A DNA stretch of 36,094 nt, from positions 1 to 36,094 of the IMG/VR virus record IMGVR_UViG_3300035698_019470; one strand, written 5' to 3'. The translations under genes were made by a program, and so were the position numbers. Positions 14,822 to 22,961 of this stretch are shown one piece after another (the stretch's first letter is position 1; each line of letters starts with the position of its first letter). This DNA is from a virus. The notes under the pieces are model-generated. The model was not told where the DNA came from, made no database searches, and was given only the letters and a program-made list of their open reading frames with translations.

Positions 14822-15157
14822 TCAGCTCAATATCCCCATTTTTTGTTTCCAATATGCCTTTTCACGAAAGATAAATTTCGCCGTTTCTACGAAAGTTTTC
14901 GCCTGTTCCAAAACACCGCCTGCAACCGGCGGCAAGCCCTTCTCGAATAATTCAGCTAACGTAATAATTTCCCATACATCGCCGCTTATAAGCTCCAGAG
15001 GACAGCGGGCTATCTTGAGTATGCCGCTGTCATCACATTCCAAACAGCCGTTACCGCCGCAGCCGACACATTCCATTTCCAGCGGTTCAACAGCAGTCGG
15101 CTTATCTTTGCATTTAATCGGTCCCGGGCAATTCTTACACACGCCGCCGAACTGCAA
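14822..15157 (-). CDS. Tail chaperone extension (GT-like), reached by -1 frameshift
   Basis: 111 codons, in the -1 frame relative to the preceding chaperone. There is no credible start: the first possible codon is TTG at 15157 without a ribosome site. The frame is open back through GCC GTT AGA TTA to the A9 slip site at 15183-15175, so it is expected as the C-terminal part of a fusion of about 237 residues. It carries a Cys-rich zinc-like part (CKNCPGPIKCKDK, ECVGCGGNGCLECDD) that resembles rubredoxin or DnaJ-type CxxC units. It would assist tail tube and tape measure assembly. Confidence 0.75.
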   Translation of the reverse strand: MQFGGVCKNCPGPIKCKDKPTAVEPLEMECVGCGGNGCLECDDSGILKIARCPLELISGDVWEIITLAELFEKGLPPVAGGVLEQAKTFVETAKFIFREKAYWKQKMGILS

Positions 15158-15165
15158 AGCAACGG

Positions 15166-15531
15166 CTAATCTAATTTTTTTTTATCCTCCAAAGAAGGCG
15201 CTTGTGAAACCGCCGCCTGCATCAGGTCCGTAGCTTCCTGCAGAGTTACCATTGATTTAAGTTTTTTAGGTTTATAGGGAATTTCTTTACCCGAAGCCGT
15301 TTTCATATTTTGCCAGCCGCACAAGGTCTTTTCGATAACCTGAAAAGCCAGATTTATCATCTCGACACCGCTGCCGGCTTCCTCGAATTTGTCGTTGAGC
15401 TGAGCAATTCCTTCCCACTCTAAAATACTTAAATACCGAAAGACAAAGACCGGCTGTTTCTCTTTTGGCAAGTCCCTATCAGTGCTAAGGACTATTTTGT
15501 AAGTTGCGTTTGGTCGTGTCGCTAACGGCAT
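15166..15531 (-). CDS. Tail assembly chaperone (lambda gpG-like)
   Basis: 121 residues. Begins PLATRPNATYKIVLSTDRDL, has a conserved-looking core FVFRYLSILEWEGIAQLNDK, and ends SLEDKKKLD after a slippery run. Its position between tail tube and tape measure genes is that of gpG. ATG follows AAGGAAGGGCAAAA. Normally translated alone; a fraction of ribosomes would shift into the GT-like frame. The neighbouring small gene at 15485-15682 overlaps its start by 47 bases. Confidence 0.75.
   Translation of the reverse strand: MPLATRPNATYKIVLSTDRDLPKEKQPVFVFRYLSILEWEGIAQLNDKFEEAGSGVEMINLAFQVIEKTLCGWQNMKTASGKEIPYKPKKLKSMVTLQEATDLMQAAVSQAPSLEDKKKLD
15175..15183 (-). promoter_or_regulatory. Slippery site for -1 programmed frameshift
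   Basis: Minus-strand GAT AAAAAAAAA TTA GAT TAG: nine A residues, codon phased so that the last seven form A AAA AAA, five codons before the zero-frame stop. A shift of -1 enters the open downstream frame with no stop. The arrangement is that of lambda G/GT. Confidence 0.8.
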
Positions 15532-15682
15532 TTTTGCCCTTCCTTTCTCTTATATTTTGCAGATACTGTTCCTTCATCTGTTCATCGAGCGAGTTCCATA
15601 TAATCATAAGCTCGCTATCGGTTGCTTTTTGGAGTCCGCCTCGATGCTTCAGAATCGCCTGCCTAATAATATCCATACTCAT
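15485..15682 (-). CDS. Small tail-region protein (65 aa)
   Basis: SMDIIRQAILKHRGGLQKAT then DSELMIIWNSLDEQMKEQYL, a helical protein ending in a basic tail. AAGGAG lies 13 bases before the ATG. It overlaps the start of the tail chaperone by 47 bases, which supports translational coupling. It sits after the tail tube gene. Family not recognised. Confidence 0.5.
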   Translation of the reverse strand: MSMDIIRQAILKHRGGLQKATDSELMIIWNSLDEQMKEQYLQNIRERKGKNAVSDTTKRNLQNSP

Positions 15683-15697
15683 GCCTTGTAAATCTCC

Positions 15698-16630
15698 TTA
15701 TGCAGTTGCCACGGCGATGGCAACGGCGTCATTGCCGGTGCTGTGATTACACTGGCCGGTTATATCGTAAATCTGGATACCTTCTCTGTCGGCTTCTTTG
15801 ATTTCCCGATATTGAACTTTCGGGATAGTAAAGGTAATCTGCTTTCCTGCCCCGCTGCCTAAAACAAGCGATACCGCCGCTTCGGTCCCGGCTAACCATA
15901 TTCCGAAGAAATCGTAACCGGCCACGAGGTCGGCTTCCGGGTCGATACTCAAAACAGGGTCGTAATCGGTTATCATGTAATACGCAATCCCGCCGACACC
16001 ATCCACGTCGGCCCGCATTACAACATTGTTGCCGAGGTCAAGTCCGAACTTGGAAATCTGGATGGATAAAGTAGCCAAAGTAAATGTCCCGCTTGCGAGC
16101 CGGGGCGGTGTCTCAGTGCCCGGGGTATAAGCCGGCAGCGCTACATCGGTCGGAGCATTCCAGATACCGGAGAAATCAAAGTTGCACATTATTCGCCCAC
16201 CCGCTACACCTTCGAAACTGACGTTGCCCATACAGCCGTGCAGTATTTTCTTGACGCCATCCTCGAAGACGTGGATTGTGCAGGTCTCAAAGCTGGCGAA
16301 AGTTGAGTGTAATTGATAGGTCTCTGCCGTATTTGCCAGCCCGCAAGCTTGCAGAAGTATCGAAAGCCCCGCATCCATTGCGCCAGTGCCGTTACCGCGA
16401 AGCTCGGCGCTGAACGTGCAGTTACCGCTTAGCTCGGCGAGAATACCCTTTTCCTTATGGCCTAAATAAAGGCCTGAACCCTTGCGTTCCTCGAATGGAC
16501 TGGTAGGGTTGATTTCCAAATCGAAAACCAGGACATCGGCAAAATCGGTGGTCTCGGCCGTTCCTTTGTCCGCCTCGATTTTCACCTGTATTACTCTTTT
16601 TCGCGTTAATAGTGGCGCTGATAGTGCCAT
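15698..16630 (-). CDS. Major tail tube protein
   Basis: 310 residues. Strand-rich with an N-terminal segment MALSAPLLTRKRVIQVKIEA, TDFADVLVFDLEINPTSPFE and conserved GxxGAMDAGLSILLQACGL. The middle and the C-terminus (IQIYDITGQCNHSTGND) fit tail tube proteins that form stacked hexameric rings. Good ribosome site AAGGAGAAA. It lies directly after the tail terminator-like gene and before the chaperone, the canonical order. The length is somewhat long for a tube protein and allows an extra surface domain. Confidence 0.75.
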   Translation of the reverse strand: MALSAPLLTRKRVIQVKIEADKGTAETTDFADVLVFDLEINPTSPFEERKGSGLYLGHKEKGILAELSGNCTFSAELRGNGTGAMDAGLSILLQACGLANTAETYQLHSTFASFETCTIHVFEDGVKKILHGCMGNVSFEGVAGGRIMCNFDFSGIWNAPTDVALPAYTPGTETPPRLASGTFTLATLSIQISKFGLDLGNNVVMRADVDGVGGIAYYMITDYDPVLSIDPEADLVAGYDFFGIWLAGTEAAVSLVLGSGAGKQITFTIPKVQYREIKEADREGIQIYDITGQCNHSTGNDAVAIAVATA

Positions 16631-16648
16631 AATATTTCTCCTTAAAAT

Positions 16649-17110
16649 TTATGCTTTCGTATAAGGGTCGTCCTCATTTGTGCGGTATTGAACCGCAATT
16701 CTTACGGCTATTCCGGTAAAGCCCTTACCGTCATCGAATTCGACAGACGGCAGGATAATTGTGTCGATTGCGTAGCCTCCTCGTGTATGGTCTTCAAGCA
16801 GTTTTTTTTGAATATCTGCTCTGACCTTATTGCGGCGGGTATCGATGGATTCGGTTGCGTTGTCGCTATCGATTACAATTGCCATGAGCGCAAACGGCTG
16901 CAGCCATTCTTTTGTGCTGATTGCCGATTGCGATTCTTCCTCGTCCGCCTGTTTTATCAGGACCGTAAGGTCGTCCGGAGATACATCACTAAAGTCGTTA
17001 CGTCTCGGCCTTATGGCGGTAAGTGTCTGTTCGAAGCCATTACCGGTAGTAATGGCGTTAATCACATCCTTGATATTTTCAGCAATATTTTCAATTAACG
17101 GAGTGCTCAT
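16649..17110 (-). CDS. Tail terminator or minor tail protein (gpU-like position)
   Basis: 153 residues. STPLIENIAENIKDVINAIT, then PRRNDFSDVSPDDLTVLIKQ and a strand IDTIILPSVEFDDGKGFTGI, AVRIAVQYRTNEDDPY. The last segment has the look of tail terminator or tail completion proteins, which are in this position between GPZ-like and tube genes. Overlaps the start codon of nothing but abuts the GPZ-like stop by one base. Function inferred from synteny and the C-terminal segment. Confidence 0.6.
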   Translation of the reverse strand: MSTPLIENIAENIKDVINAITTGNGFEQTLTAIRPRRNDFSDVSPDDLTVLIKQADEEESQSAISTKEWLQPFALMAIVIDSDNATESIDTRRNKVRADIQKKLLEDHTRGGYAIDTIILPSVEFDDGKGFTGIAVRIAVQYRTNEDDPYTKA

Positions 17111-17682
17111 TAAGCCACTGCCTTTCTCTTAGTAAGCACGTATTTAATCTGGTCATCGATATTACGCTCTAATTTTTTGTGTGTGGACTCTACCACCTCT
17201 TTTGCGATACCGACGGCACCCTCGAATACCTCGCCGAGCGAGGGGCCTCTGAGCCAGGCCAATGGATACCTGCTCTCCGTCATTCGTTTAAGAACACCTT
17301 TAACGCCCGTGCGCCGTGGGGCCTCTATAAATGCCGATGGCACTAATTTACGAGCTCCGCTGGTATCTATCTTGTATCTAACACCCTTTTTCGTCTGACT
17401 GGTACCTTTGAAACTAATCAGCGATATTCGTTTTTTCGATATTCCCAAAACCGCCTGCCAGCGAGTATAAGTTGCCTTGTCTTTTGTGATTTTAGTTTTT
17501 ATTGAACCTTGCTTAATGTTCACTTTACTTCCAATTCTGCGTGCAATTTCTACCTTCCCCGAAGTCGCCGTCTTATTGATAGCCCTGCCCATAACCTTCG
17601 GCATCTCCTTCGGAATATCACGAAGGAGCTTTTGTACCCCTTGCAATTTTTTCTCATCGAATTTTACTTCAACGTCCGTAAT
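17110..17682 (-). CDS. Minor tail protein Z (GPZ)-like, non-standard start
   Basis: The conserved part reads LQGVQKLLRDIPKEMPKVMG, RAINKTATSGKVEIARRI and GARKLVPSAFIEAPRRTGVK, typical of prophage minor tail protein Z. The first canonical start in frame is TTG at 17646 with poor spacing. The strong site AAAGGTGAG instead points at ATA ATT (17685-17680), and the extra residues (DVEVKFDEKK) fit the family's usual N-terminus. I place the start at ATT 17682, overlapping the previous stop by one base. The exact codon used is not proven. Confidence 0.6.
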   Translation of the reverse strand: MTDVEVKFDEKKLQGVQKLLRDIPKEMPKVMGRAINKTATSGKVEIARRIGSKVNIKQGSIKTKITKDKATYTRWQAVLGISKKRISLISFKGTSQTKKGVRYKIDTSGARKLVPSAFIEAPRRTGVKGVLKRMTESRYPLAWLRGPSLGEVFEGAVGIAKEVVESTHKKLERNIDDQIKYVLTKRKAVA

Positions 17683-18104
17683 TATCTCACCTTTAATTCG
17701 AGCATCGCCGCATCCTGATTAAGTATCTCTGTTATTCTTCTTTGCTGGGCTGTCTCGCCTAACCTCACGGCCAATTCAACTTTATCTCCCCCCGTATTTA
17801 CTTCTGTGCTTGATATTCCGTTGTCGGAATTGTTCGACATCGAAATTACCAACCTCGGGCTATGGCCGTAAGGAGCGCCATCCAGATTATCTATTTGCTC
17901 CCTGTCCACGATTGCAACGATTTCCCTGCTCGCTCCGACCTTCGGGTAATAGGTAATCGTTTCACCGAAAGTCGCCAAAAACTCTTCATTTGCCGCTATC
18001 AAACTATCATCGAAATCAGTCGTTACAGTTACGGCAGCACCTGCAGAACCGACTCTGAACAGGCCAAAAGTAACCACCGAAATTATATCGCTCGCACTTA
18101 TCAT
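17682..18104 (-). CDS. Head-tail joining or neck protein (140 aa)
   Basis: Core sequence EFLATFGETITYYPKVGASR, EIVAIVDREQ and SPRLVISMSNN, with C-terminal LAVRLGETAQQRRITEILNQ. This is the layout of small head-tail joining proteins (FII-like, or neck attachment). It sits between the 292-residue structural gene and GPZ. The start overlaps the previous stop as ATGA. Family assignment from motif order, not verified. Confidence 0.55.
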   Translation of the reverse strand: MISASDIISVVTFGLFRVGSAGAAVTVTTDFDDSLIAANEEFLATFGETITYYPKVGASREIVAIVDREQIDNLDGAPYGHSPRLVISMSNNSDNGISSTEVNTGGDKVELAVRLGETAQQRRITEILNQDAAMLELKVR

Positions 18105-18979
18105 AAAACGCTAATCGCCCTGTACGGCGAACTCTCCGATAATGTAAATTCCGCGATTACCGTTGTACCATCGTCGGGGTCGAGGAATTCATAAACCGAA
18201 TTTTGTCCGCTTTTCAATTGAACTTTTCCTGCGAGCATAGCGACCATGACCTTAATCGCCTTCTCGAACGTCCAAACTCCGCCAGCCGTAATTCCGGTAT
18301 CAGCCATCAAAGCCGTCACTACGTCCGCCGCTGCTATATCATTTAAGGCAGCTATCGCCGCAATAATCTCTGCAATTTCTGTATCAAAATAAGCTGCGAC
18401 AATATCAATTTTTGTTTCGTTTGCATTTACTTCTGTAATTATCGAATCTTTATCTGTTGTCAATTCCGCCCTTGTTGGTGGGTCATTAACACCAGCATCA
18501 CTCAAAGCCAAATCAGCTTGAGTGTTCACATCTGCTGAAGTCATAGGTACAAGACCATTTATCTTTTTAGCGTCTGTCTGAACAAACTGAGATGTCAAAT
18601 TCAAAGGAGCAACTCCAAGCCATTTCCCAATATCCACTCTTCCATCAGTGCTGATAACATATACTTCCGCCGAACCATTCCAAACTATATCTTGATTTGC
18701 AATACAAATATCACTATCAGCAATAACACCACCCGCTTGCAAAAATATCTGAATCAAATACCGACCAGCTGCATTAAGATTGACATTAAAATTGCCAACA
18801 TAATGCCCGCCTCCATCACCGTTTTCAGTTAAGGCAATATCATAGTTGGCTATATTTGCCGCAGTGTATGCCTCGAATGTAGCACCAGCTACGATGTTTA
18901 CATTACCAGCGTCATTACGAATCATAGCGTATAAGGTGTAGCCAGATAGGTAATTAACTTTGATTTCATTTCCAGCCAT
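18101..18979 (-). CDS. Structural protein with N-terminal beta domain (292 aa)
   Basis: First about 110 residues are strand-rich (YTLYAMIRNDAGNVNIVAGA, GHYVGNFNVNLNAAGRYLIQ), as in phage receptor-binding or tail-collar N-termini. A helical middle follows (DSIITEVNANETKIDIVAAY) with repeated Ile/Ala positions, suggesting a trimeric coiled shaft, then a C-terminal beta part. This fits a fibre or spike adaptor and it is next to the tailspike gene. Genuine function unknown. Confidence 0.5.
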   Translation of the reverse strand: MAGNEIKVNYLSGYTLYAMIRNDAGNVNIVAGATFEAYTAANIANYDIALTENGDGGGHYVGNFNVNLNAAGRYLIQIFLQAGGVIADSDICIANQDIVWNGSAEVYVISTDGRVDIGKWLGVAPLNLTSQFVQTDAKKINGLVPMTSADVNTQADLALSDAGVNDPPTRAELTTDKDSIITEVNANETKIDIVAAYFDTEIAEIIAAIAALNDIAAADVVTALMADTGITAGGVWTFEKAIKVMVAMLAGKVQLKSGQNSVYEFLDPDDGTTVIAEFTLSESSPYRAISVL

Positions 18980-18981
18980 AT

Positions 18982-20718
18982 CTAAAACCCTTTGTAATAA
19001 ATCACAAAGTCGTCATTCGCATTTATCGCCGCAGTCGGCAATACAGTTCCGTAAGCAGCATTGAGCGTATAATCAGTTAGAGCATCATCAGCGTTATTGA
19101 AAACGATTTTATAGACGTCGCCAGTCGCTAAAATCACATTAGAAAGCCCTAACTTATCGCCCCAACCAATAGTTATGACCCCTGCTATTGGAATAGAAGT
19201 ATCGATGGGAATAGTGATTTTCGTAATCTTTGACCAGGCGATATTACCTTGAACTGTATTACCAGCAGAAACAGTTATATGCTCATCACATAAAGTCGCA
19301 TCGAATACCTTACCATCAGCGGTAACACCCTGAATAAGAACAGTTCCCTCGGCTTTTCGATCGCCGGTTACCGTTACGTTCCGTGGAACTGCCGGATTCG
19401 TAATGCCGGTAGTAATCGATTGTGCAGCATCGGTCTGCGTTATTGCTGCGTGAACACCATCTGTATCTAAGGCAGCAACATCGGTGAAAACATCCTGAAA
19501 GTGTCGGCCAGTGGATTGTTGCGTCCCACCAAAATAACGCCATTCACTGACGTGGCTGTTTGCCGTCTGGTCAAATCTGACATCAATCTTGCATTGCACA
19601 GCAGTAGCGTCCATCGACACTCCATAAGCATTCCCAGAACTATAACAACCAATCATCTGATTCCGTGGCCCACCAATGTAAAAACCGCAACCACTTGCAG
19701 TAGGTGGTGAAGCCGGTGTTGCACCATCATTTTGAATACTCAAACAACTCGTCAAAATACAATCGTAAATTGTCAAACCACCTATTCTAAAACCCGCCCT
19801 ACCCCAAACTTCAGAATGGTTATTTTTATAAGCAAGACAATTCGTAAATAATGCCTTTGATCCCTGACCTACATAAAAACCACAGCCCCAGTTATCTACC
19901 GCAGAACAATTAACAATAAAAGTCCTGTTGAGTGAAGCGTGGTTCAAATAAAGGCCGTCTGAAGCATCCCCCGCATCACCATTATCATCAAAGCTACAAT
20001 TAACAAAACTATTACCATTTCCTGCCCCAGCCAAATAACAACCGTGTCCTACGTTGTGTGCAAAATAACAACCGTTAAAAAAGCTCCCAACAGGGCCGTC
20101 CGATTGAAAGCCAGGGCCATCACCGCCGCCAGTTTCAAAAGTGCAATTATCGTAATGAGAAGCCCATTCCTTTCCTACATACATCCCACCAGTTTTGGCA
20201 GCACCACAATAAACATTATCGAATATACAGTCGTAAATATATTCCGTGCCGTCATTATCGATGTAGATGCCCCAGCTTGCAGCAGATTGAGTAAGCGATA
20301 GATTGATAACCATATTGGCTATCTTGAACTGCCCTCGTTCATCAGCACCAATACTGCTGTTGGCAGCATCCCACGCCTTGAAGTAAATACCGTTGCCACA
20401 GTTATCACCGCCGTTTATGCGAACACTCTGTAAATTACCGTGTCCGATTAGACTTACTCTTGTGAGCATACCAATCGGAGCTGCGATGTAATAAGAACCG
20501 GCCAACAAGTGAACTTCACCCCCCGTGCCTACTATCCCATTAGCTCTGTTACCGGCTGCCGCACACGCTACAATCGCAGCATTGATTTGAACCTCATCAG
20601 CAGTGCCATCGCAGACATAATCTGCCATTCGTTTCTGCTCTGCCGTAGCTCCTGTGGGAGCAACAACCATTGTGGCTGTGCCTTTTGGTTTATGGATAGG
20701 AATATGTTTCGCTATCAT
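18982..20718 (-). CDS. Tailspike with right-handed beta-helix
   Basis: 578 residues. Residues about 30-90 contain MADYVCDGTADEVQINAAIV and GGEVHLLAGSYYI, the head of a pectate-lyase-like fold. The body has recurrent turns such as FNGCYFAHNVGHGCYLAG, NSFVNCSFDDNG and FIVNCSAVDNWGCGFYVG, one per coil. The last 160 residues are a separate beta domain. Such spikes bind and often cut host polysaccharide. No catalytic residues can be assigned from sequence. It is placed between decoration and neck genes, not after the tape measure. Confidence 0.75.
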   Translation of the reverse strand: MIAKHIPIHKPKGTATMVVAPTGATAEQKRMADYVCDGTADEVQINAAIVACAAAGNRANGIVGTGGEVHLLAGSYYIAAPIGMLTRVSLIGHGNLQSVRINGGDNCGNGIYFKAWDAANSSIGADERGQFKIANMVINLSLTQSAASWGIYIDNDGTEYIYDCIFDNVYCGAAKTGGMYVGKEWASHYDNCTFETGGGDGPGFQSDGPVGSFFNGCYFAHNVGHGCYLAGAGNGNSFVNCSFDDNGDAGDASDGLYLNHASLNRTFIVNCSAVDNWGCGFYVGQGSKALFTNCLAYKNNHSEVWGRAGFRIGGLTIYDCILTSCLSIQNDGATPASPPTASGCGFYIGGPRNQMIGCYSSGNAYGVSMDATAVQCKIDVRFDQTANSHVSEWRYFGGTQQSTGRHFQDVFTDVAALDTDGVHAAITQTDAAQSITTGITNPAVPRNVTVTGDRKAEGTVLIQGVTADGKVFDATLCDEHITVSAGNTVQGNIAWSKITKITIPIDTSIPIAGVITIGWGDKLGLSNVILATGDVYKIVFNNADDALTDYTLNAAYGTVLPTAAINANDDFVIYYKGF

Positions 20719-20726
20719 AATTTTTC

Positions 20727-20792
20727 CTATATAGAAATCGATCCTAAAATGTTTAACGAATCAACCAAAAATGCTATTAAAATCTTTTTCAT
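20727..20792 (-). CDS. Very small hydrophobic ORF (21 aa)
   Basis: MKKILIAFLVDSLNILGSIS in the gap between the 140-residue protein and the spike. A weak AGG lies upstream of the ATG. It may be a real micropeptide, but could be chance. Confidence 0.2.
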   Translation of the reverse strand: MKKILIAFLVDSLNILGSISI

Positions 20793-20795
20793 TTC

Positions 20796-21218
20796 TTAAA
20801 CCTCTTGTCCTGCTGCAAAACCTTTCTCAACTTCCCAAAAATCAACTTCGTGTAATTTCGCTACATTATTTGTACTACCGCTATTATAAAATTCAAATTG
20901 TATTCCTGCAACGTTTTGCGATGGACTGAGGGGTATCTCATGCCAATATAATTCACTCCAAGCACCTTCATAGAAATCATGCCAAGCATCGCTATATAGC
21001 AACCTAATCCTTACAGGCGTTAACTTACCACCGGCAGAATCAGCCCAAAACCTTATCTTATCACAGAGTATTACATCGCAAAAATACTGTATAGTATCTG
21101 ACCATCCCTCAGGCCAAATAGCGGATGACTCAGCATAAGTATCTGTATCTTCGTCATAAGCCAATGCCTCATCATTCCAATGGTCTCCAGAATGTCGGGC
21201 TGGTGAAATCCAGGGCAT
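20796..21218 (-). CDS. Probable carbohydrate-binding-like structural protein (140 aa)
   Basis: Aromatic-rich, strand-rich sequence: WISPARHSGDHWNDEALAYD, then IQYFCDVILCDKIRFWADSA, RIRLLYSDAWHDFYEG, LYWHEIPL and VAGIQFEFYNSGSTNNVAKL. The pattern of a start with SPxxHSG and a jelly-roll with strand F-x-F-Y-N resembles discoidin or F5/8-type galactose-binding domains. Located directly next to the spike, so a host-contact accessory is plausible. Assignment is tentative. Confidence 0.45.
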   Translation of the reverse strand: MPWISPARHSGDHWNDEALAYDEDTDTYAESSAIWPEGWSDTIQYFCDVILCDKIRFWADSAGGKLTPVRIRLLYSDAWHDFYEGAWSELYWHEIPLSPSQNVAGIQFEFYNSGSTNNVAKLHEVDFWEVEKGFAAGQEV

Positions 21219-21220
21219 AA

Positions 21221-21481
21221 TTATACCTCAATGTTAAAGCTTACAACTTCATTTAGTTGACTACGAATAATTTCATCCCGCTTCATTTGTGCTTTAGCTT
21301 TCAACGCTACTATCCTTATGGCATCAATAACCTTCTCTTTGGTGATAGGGAAATCAACTCGTAATCCGTATGTCGGTAAATTAGGATACTCGGGAAACCG
21401 GACACCGAATTGAAGAATGTCTTTACCGTCTTCAATAAAATGATGGATTTGTTTACGGTCTATTTTTACTTCTATCTTCAT
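21221..21481 (-). CDS. Small hypothetical protein (86 aa)
   Basis: Start at 21481 (ATG with GGAG six bases upstream); an upstream TTG would add four residues. Sequence KIEVKIDRKQIHHFIEDGKD, LQFGVRFPEYPNLPTYGLRV, then a charged helix. It looks cytoplasmic and not repetitive. Lies in a chain of small genes between spike and decoration genes. Unknown family. Confidence 0.5.
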   Translation of the reverse strand: MKIEVKIDRKQIHHFIEDGKDILQFGVRFPEYPNLPTYGLRVDFPITKEKVIDAIRIVALKAKAQMKRDEIIRSQLNEVVSFNIEV

Positions 21482-21642
21482 TGTTTTCTCCAATCAAGAA
21501 TAAACTGATAGGTAATAGCCAGGCCGGCGATAATAACGACCGCGACCACCGCCTGCAGCGAATCTTTTGTTACGGCCATCGCCGTTATGGCCGCGATGGC
21601 AACGTTCGTTTTCTTGCTTAATCCAAACTTGTTATCAGACAT
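21478..21642 (-). CDS. Small single-pass membrane protein (54 aa)
   Basis: ATG at 21642 overlaps the stop of the preceding gene by eight bases. MSDNKFGLSKKTN, an Ala-rich hydrophobic stretch broken by a Lys-Asp pair, and a clear membrane segment (AVVAVVIIAGLAITYQFIL) followed by DWRKQ. Not listed by common ORF length cut-offs. The location next to the coiled-coil and holin-like genes hints at a role in lysis timing, unproven. Confidence 0.55.
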   Translation of the reverse strand: MSDNKFGLSKKTNVAIAAITAMAVTKDSLQAVVAVVIIAGLAITYQFILDWRKQ

Positions 21643-21799
21643 CCTTTTTCATCCGCTCGAAAACCTTCCTGACCTCGTGAATAGCTATTTCAAGGTCAGA
21701 GATAACTATGAACTCATCGGCTTCTGTTACGTGACCTTCTATGTTCAACTGATGTATCTGCCGCTCAATCTCTGCCAGATGTTCAGCTATAGTTGACAT
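21635..21799 (-). CDS. Small helical protein (54 aa)
   Basis: MSTIAEHLAEIERQIHQLNI, then EADEFIVISDLEIAIHEVRK and ERMKKDV: two amphipathic helices, probably a small coiled coil. Starts one base after the stop of the holin-like gene and overlaps the next gene by eight bases. Family not recognised; the operon position suggests a joint function with its membrane neighbours. Confidence 0.55.
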   Translation of the reverse strand: MSTIAEHLAEIERQIHQLNIEGHVTEADEFIVISDLEIAIHEVRKVFERMKKDV

Positions 21800-21800
21800 T

Positions 21801-22010
21801 TTATTTGCCCGCTAATTTAACTGCCGTGGATGCGTATTGCAGCGACCAGCCGAGAGCGCCCGACAGACCGGCGATTACAAACACCGCCCAGTTCGGCAGC
21901 CGATTCTGTAATTTGTTGATGGCTTCCCACTGCTTTCGGTCGCTGCCTTTGAGTGTCGTAATGTCCGACTCGTTTATACCGATACGTTCTTCCGGCGTTT
22001 TATCGCTCAT
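21801..22010 (-). CDS. Holin or XhlA-like membrane protein (69 aa)
   Basis: Start at 22010 with GGAG upstream; a longer frame to 22076 is possible but its head is not protein-like. A coiled-coil half (IGINESDITTLKGSDRKQWE, AINKLQNRLPN) leads to a single membrane helix (WAVFVIAGLSGALGWSLQYA). This helix-then-membrane design matches XhlA-type hemolysin or holin accessory proteins. It could disturb the inner membrane at lysis. The neighbour genes are two further small helical or membrane proteins. Confidence 0.6.
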   Translation of the reverse strand: MSDKTPEERIGINESDITTLKGSDRKQWEAINKLQNRLPNWAVFVIAGLSGALGWSLQYASTAVKLAGK

Positions 22011-22095
22011 TTGCATATCTCCGTAATCAACCCTGCACCGAAGCGAAGTGCCCGGTGCAGGGTCAGTTCGTTTCATCTTTCGTTATCTCTGAAGA

Positions 22096-22890
22096 TTAGC
22101 TCAATTCGCACTTATTGACCACGCAGGTCGTTTTGAATGTAAAGACGGTATCACCGGTTGCGTTACCGGTATAATCTGTGCCATTGTTATCGAGCACCAC
22201 CGCTTTATTGACCATTGTTGTCACCGCCGCACCGGCAATATCCTTAATTTGCGGCTGGGCTATGGCATCGGCGCTGCCTATAACGAAATCACCGATGATG
22301 GCAGCTATCGACGTGCCGCCGGCGGCATCGTAAACAACTTCCAGGTCATCAGGAGCGCTGGGCTCGGCCAATACCTCTGAACCGTAATCCAGAATCCCCT
22401 GGATACCGAGTACCTGAACGACCTTATCTGCGCCTGGGGCAGGTACTAATGTTATCTGCGTTGTCGCCAGCAGCAGCATTTGCGCAGCCGTTAGCCGGGC
22501 CGTATAAACCACCGGGCCGGACTGGCCGATTTCGTTGAGGTCCACCTTGGCCGTCTTGGTTGTGGCCGTGGTAGTTGTCTGCACTTTACCGACTATAAAG
22601 TCGGCATCGGCCAGATACTGGGTAACGGCTCCCGTCCCCGCCGTACCTCCGTACGGGTCGCCATCCTCGTCCCAGCCGACTATTGTACCGGCTGCAATTA
22701 TCTCGGCCTTCTGTTTGATTTCGACTATCCCTTTGACCTGCGCAGCGCCTTTTACGTTTGCCACAATGGCGTCAACACAAATTCCGGCACGGCCATCATT
22801 GATTTGCACTACCTGCCCGGCCGTACGCACCGCCGTCGGCGTATAATCGACCGCCTCGCCGGCTTGTGAATATTTAGCTTCTGCATCCAT
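22096..22890 (-). CDS. DUF2190 family capsid decoration protein
   Basis: The N-terminal 90 residues have the family order: AKYSQAGEAVDYTPTAVRTA, GQVVQINDGRAGICVDAIVA and VKGAAQVKGIVEIKQKAEII, the beta-tulip type fold of capsid stabilisers such as lambda gpD-like proteins. The remaining 170 residues form a second strand-rich part (VVYTARLTAAQMLLLATTQI, VVYDAAGGTSIAAIIGDFVI), perhaps a surface domain. It is located after the capsid gene as expected, separated only by the zinc/SAP gene. ATG with AAAGGAT. Confidence 0.75.
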   Translation of the reverse strand: MDAEAKYSQAGEAVDYTPTAVRTAGQVVQINDGRAGICVDAIVANVKGAAQVKGIVEIKQKAEIIAAGTIVGWDEDGDPYGGTAGTGAVTQYLADADFIVGKVQTTTTATTKTAKVDLNEIGQSGPVVYTARLTAAQMLLLATTQITLVPAPGADKVVQVLGIQGILDYGSEVLAEPSAPDDLEVVYDAAGGTSIAAIIGDFVIGSADAIAQPQIKDIAGAAVTTMVNKAVVLDNNGTDYTGNATGDTVFTFKTTCVVNKCELS

Positions 22891-22961
22891 AATTTTATCC
22901 TTTCGAAAAAACTGATTAACACTAATTTCTTAAATACTTACTACACTAACGGGAACACTGT

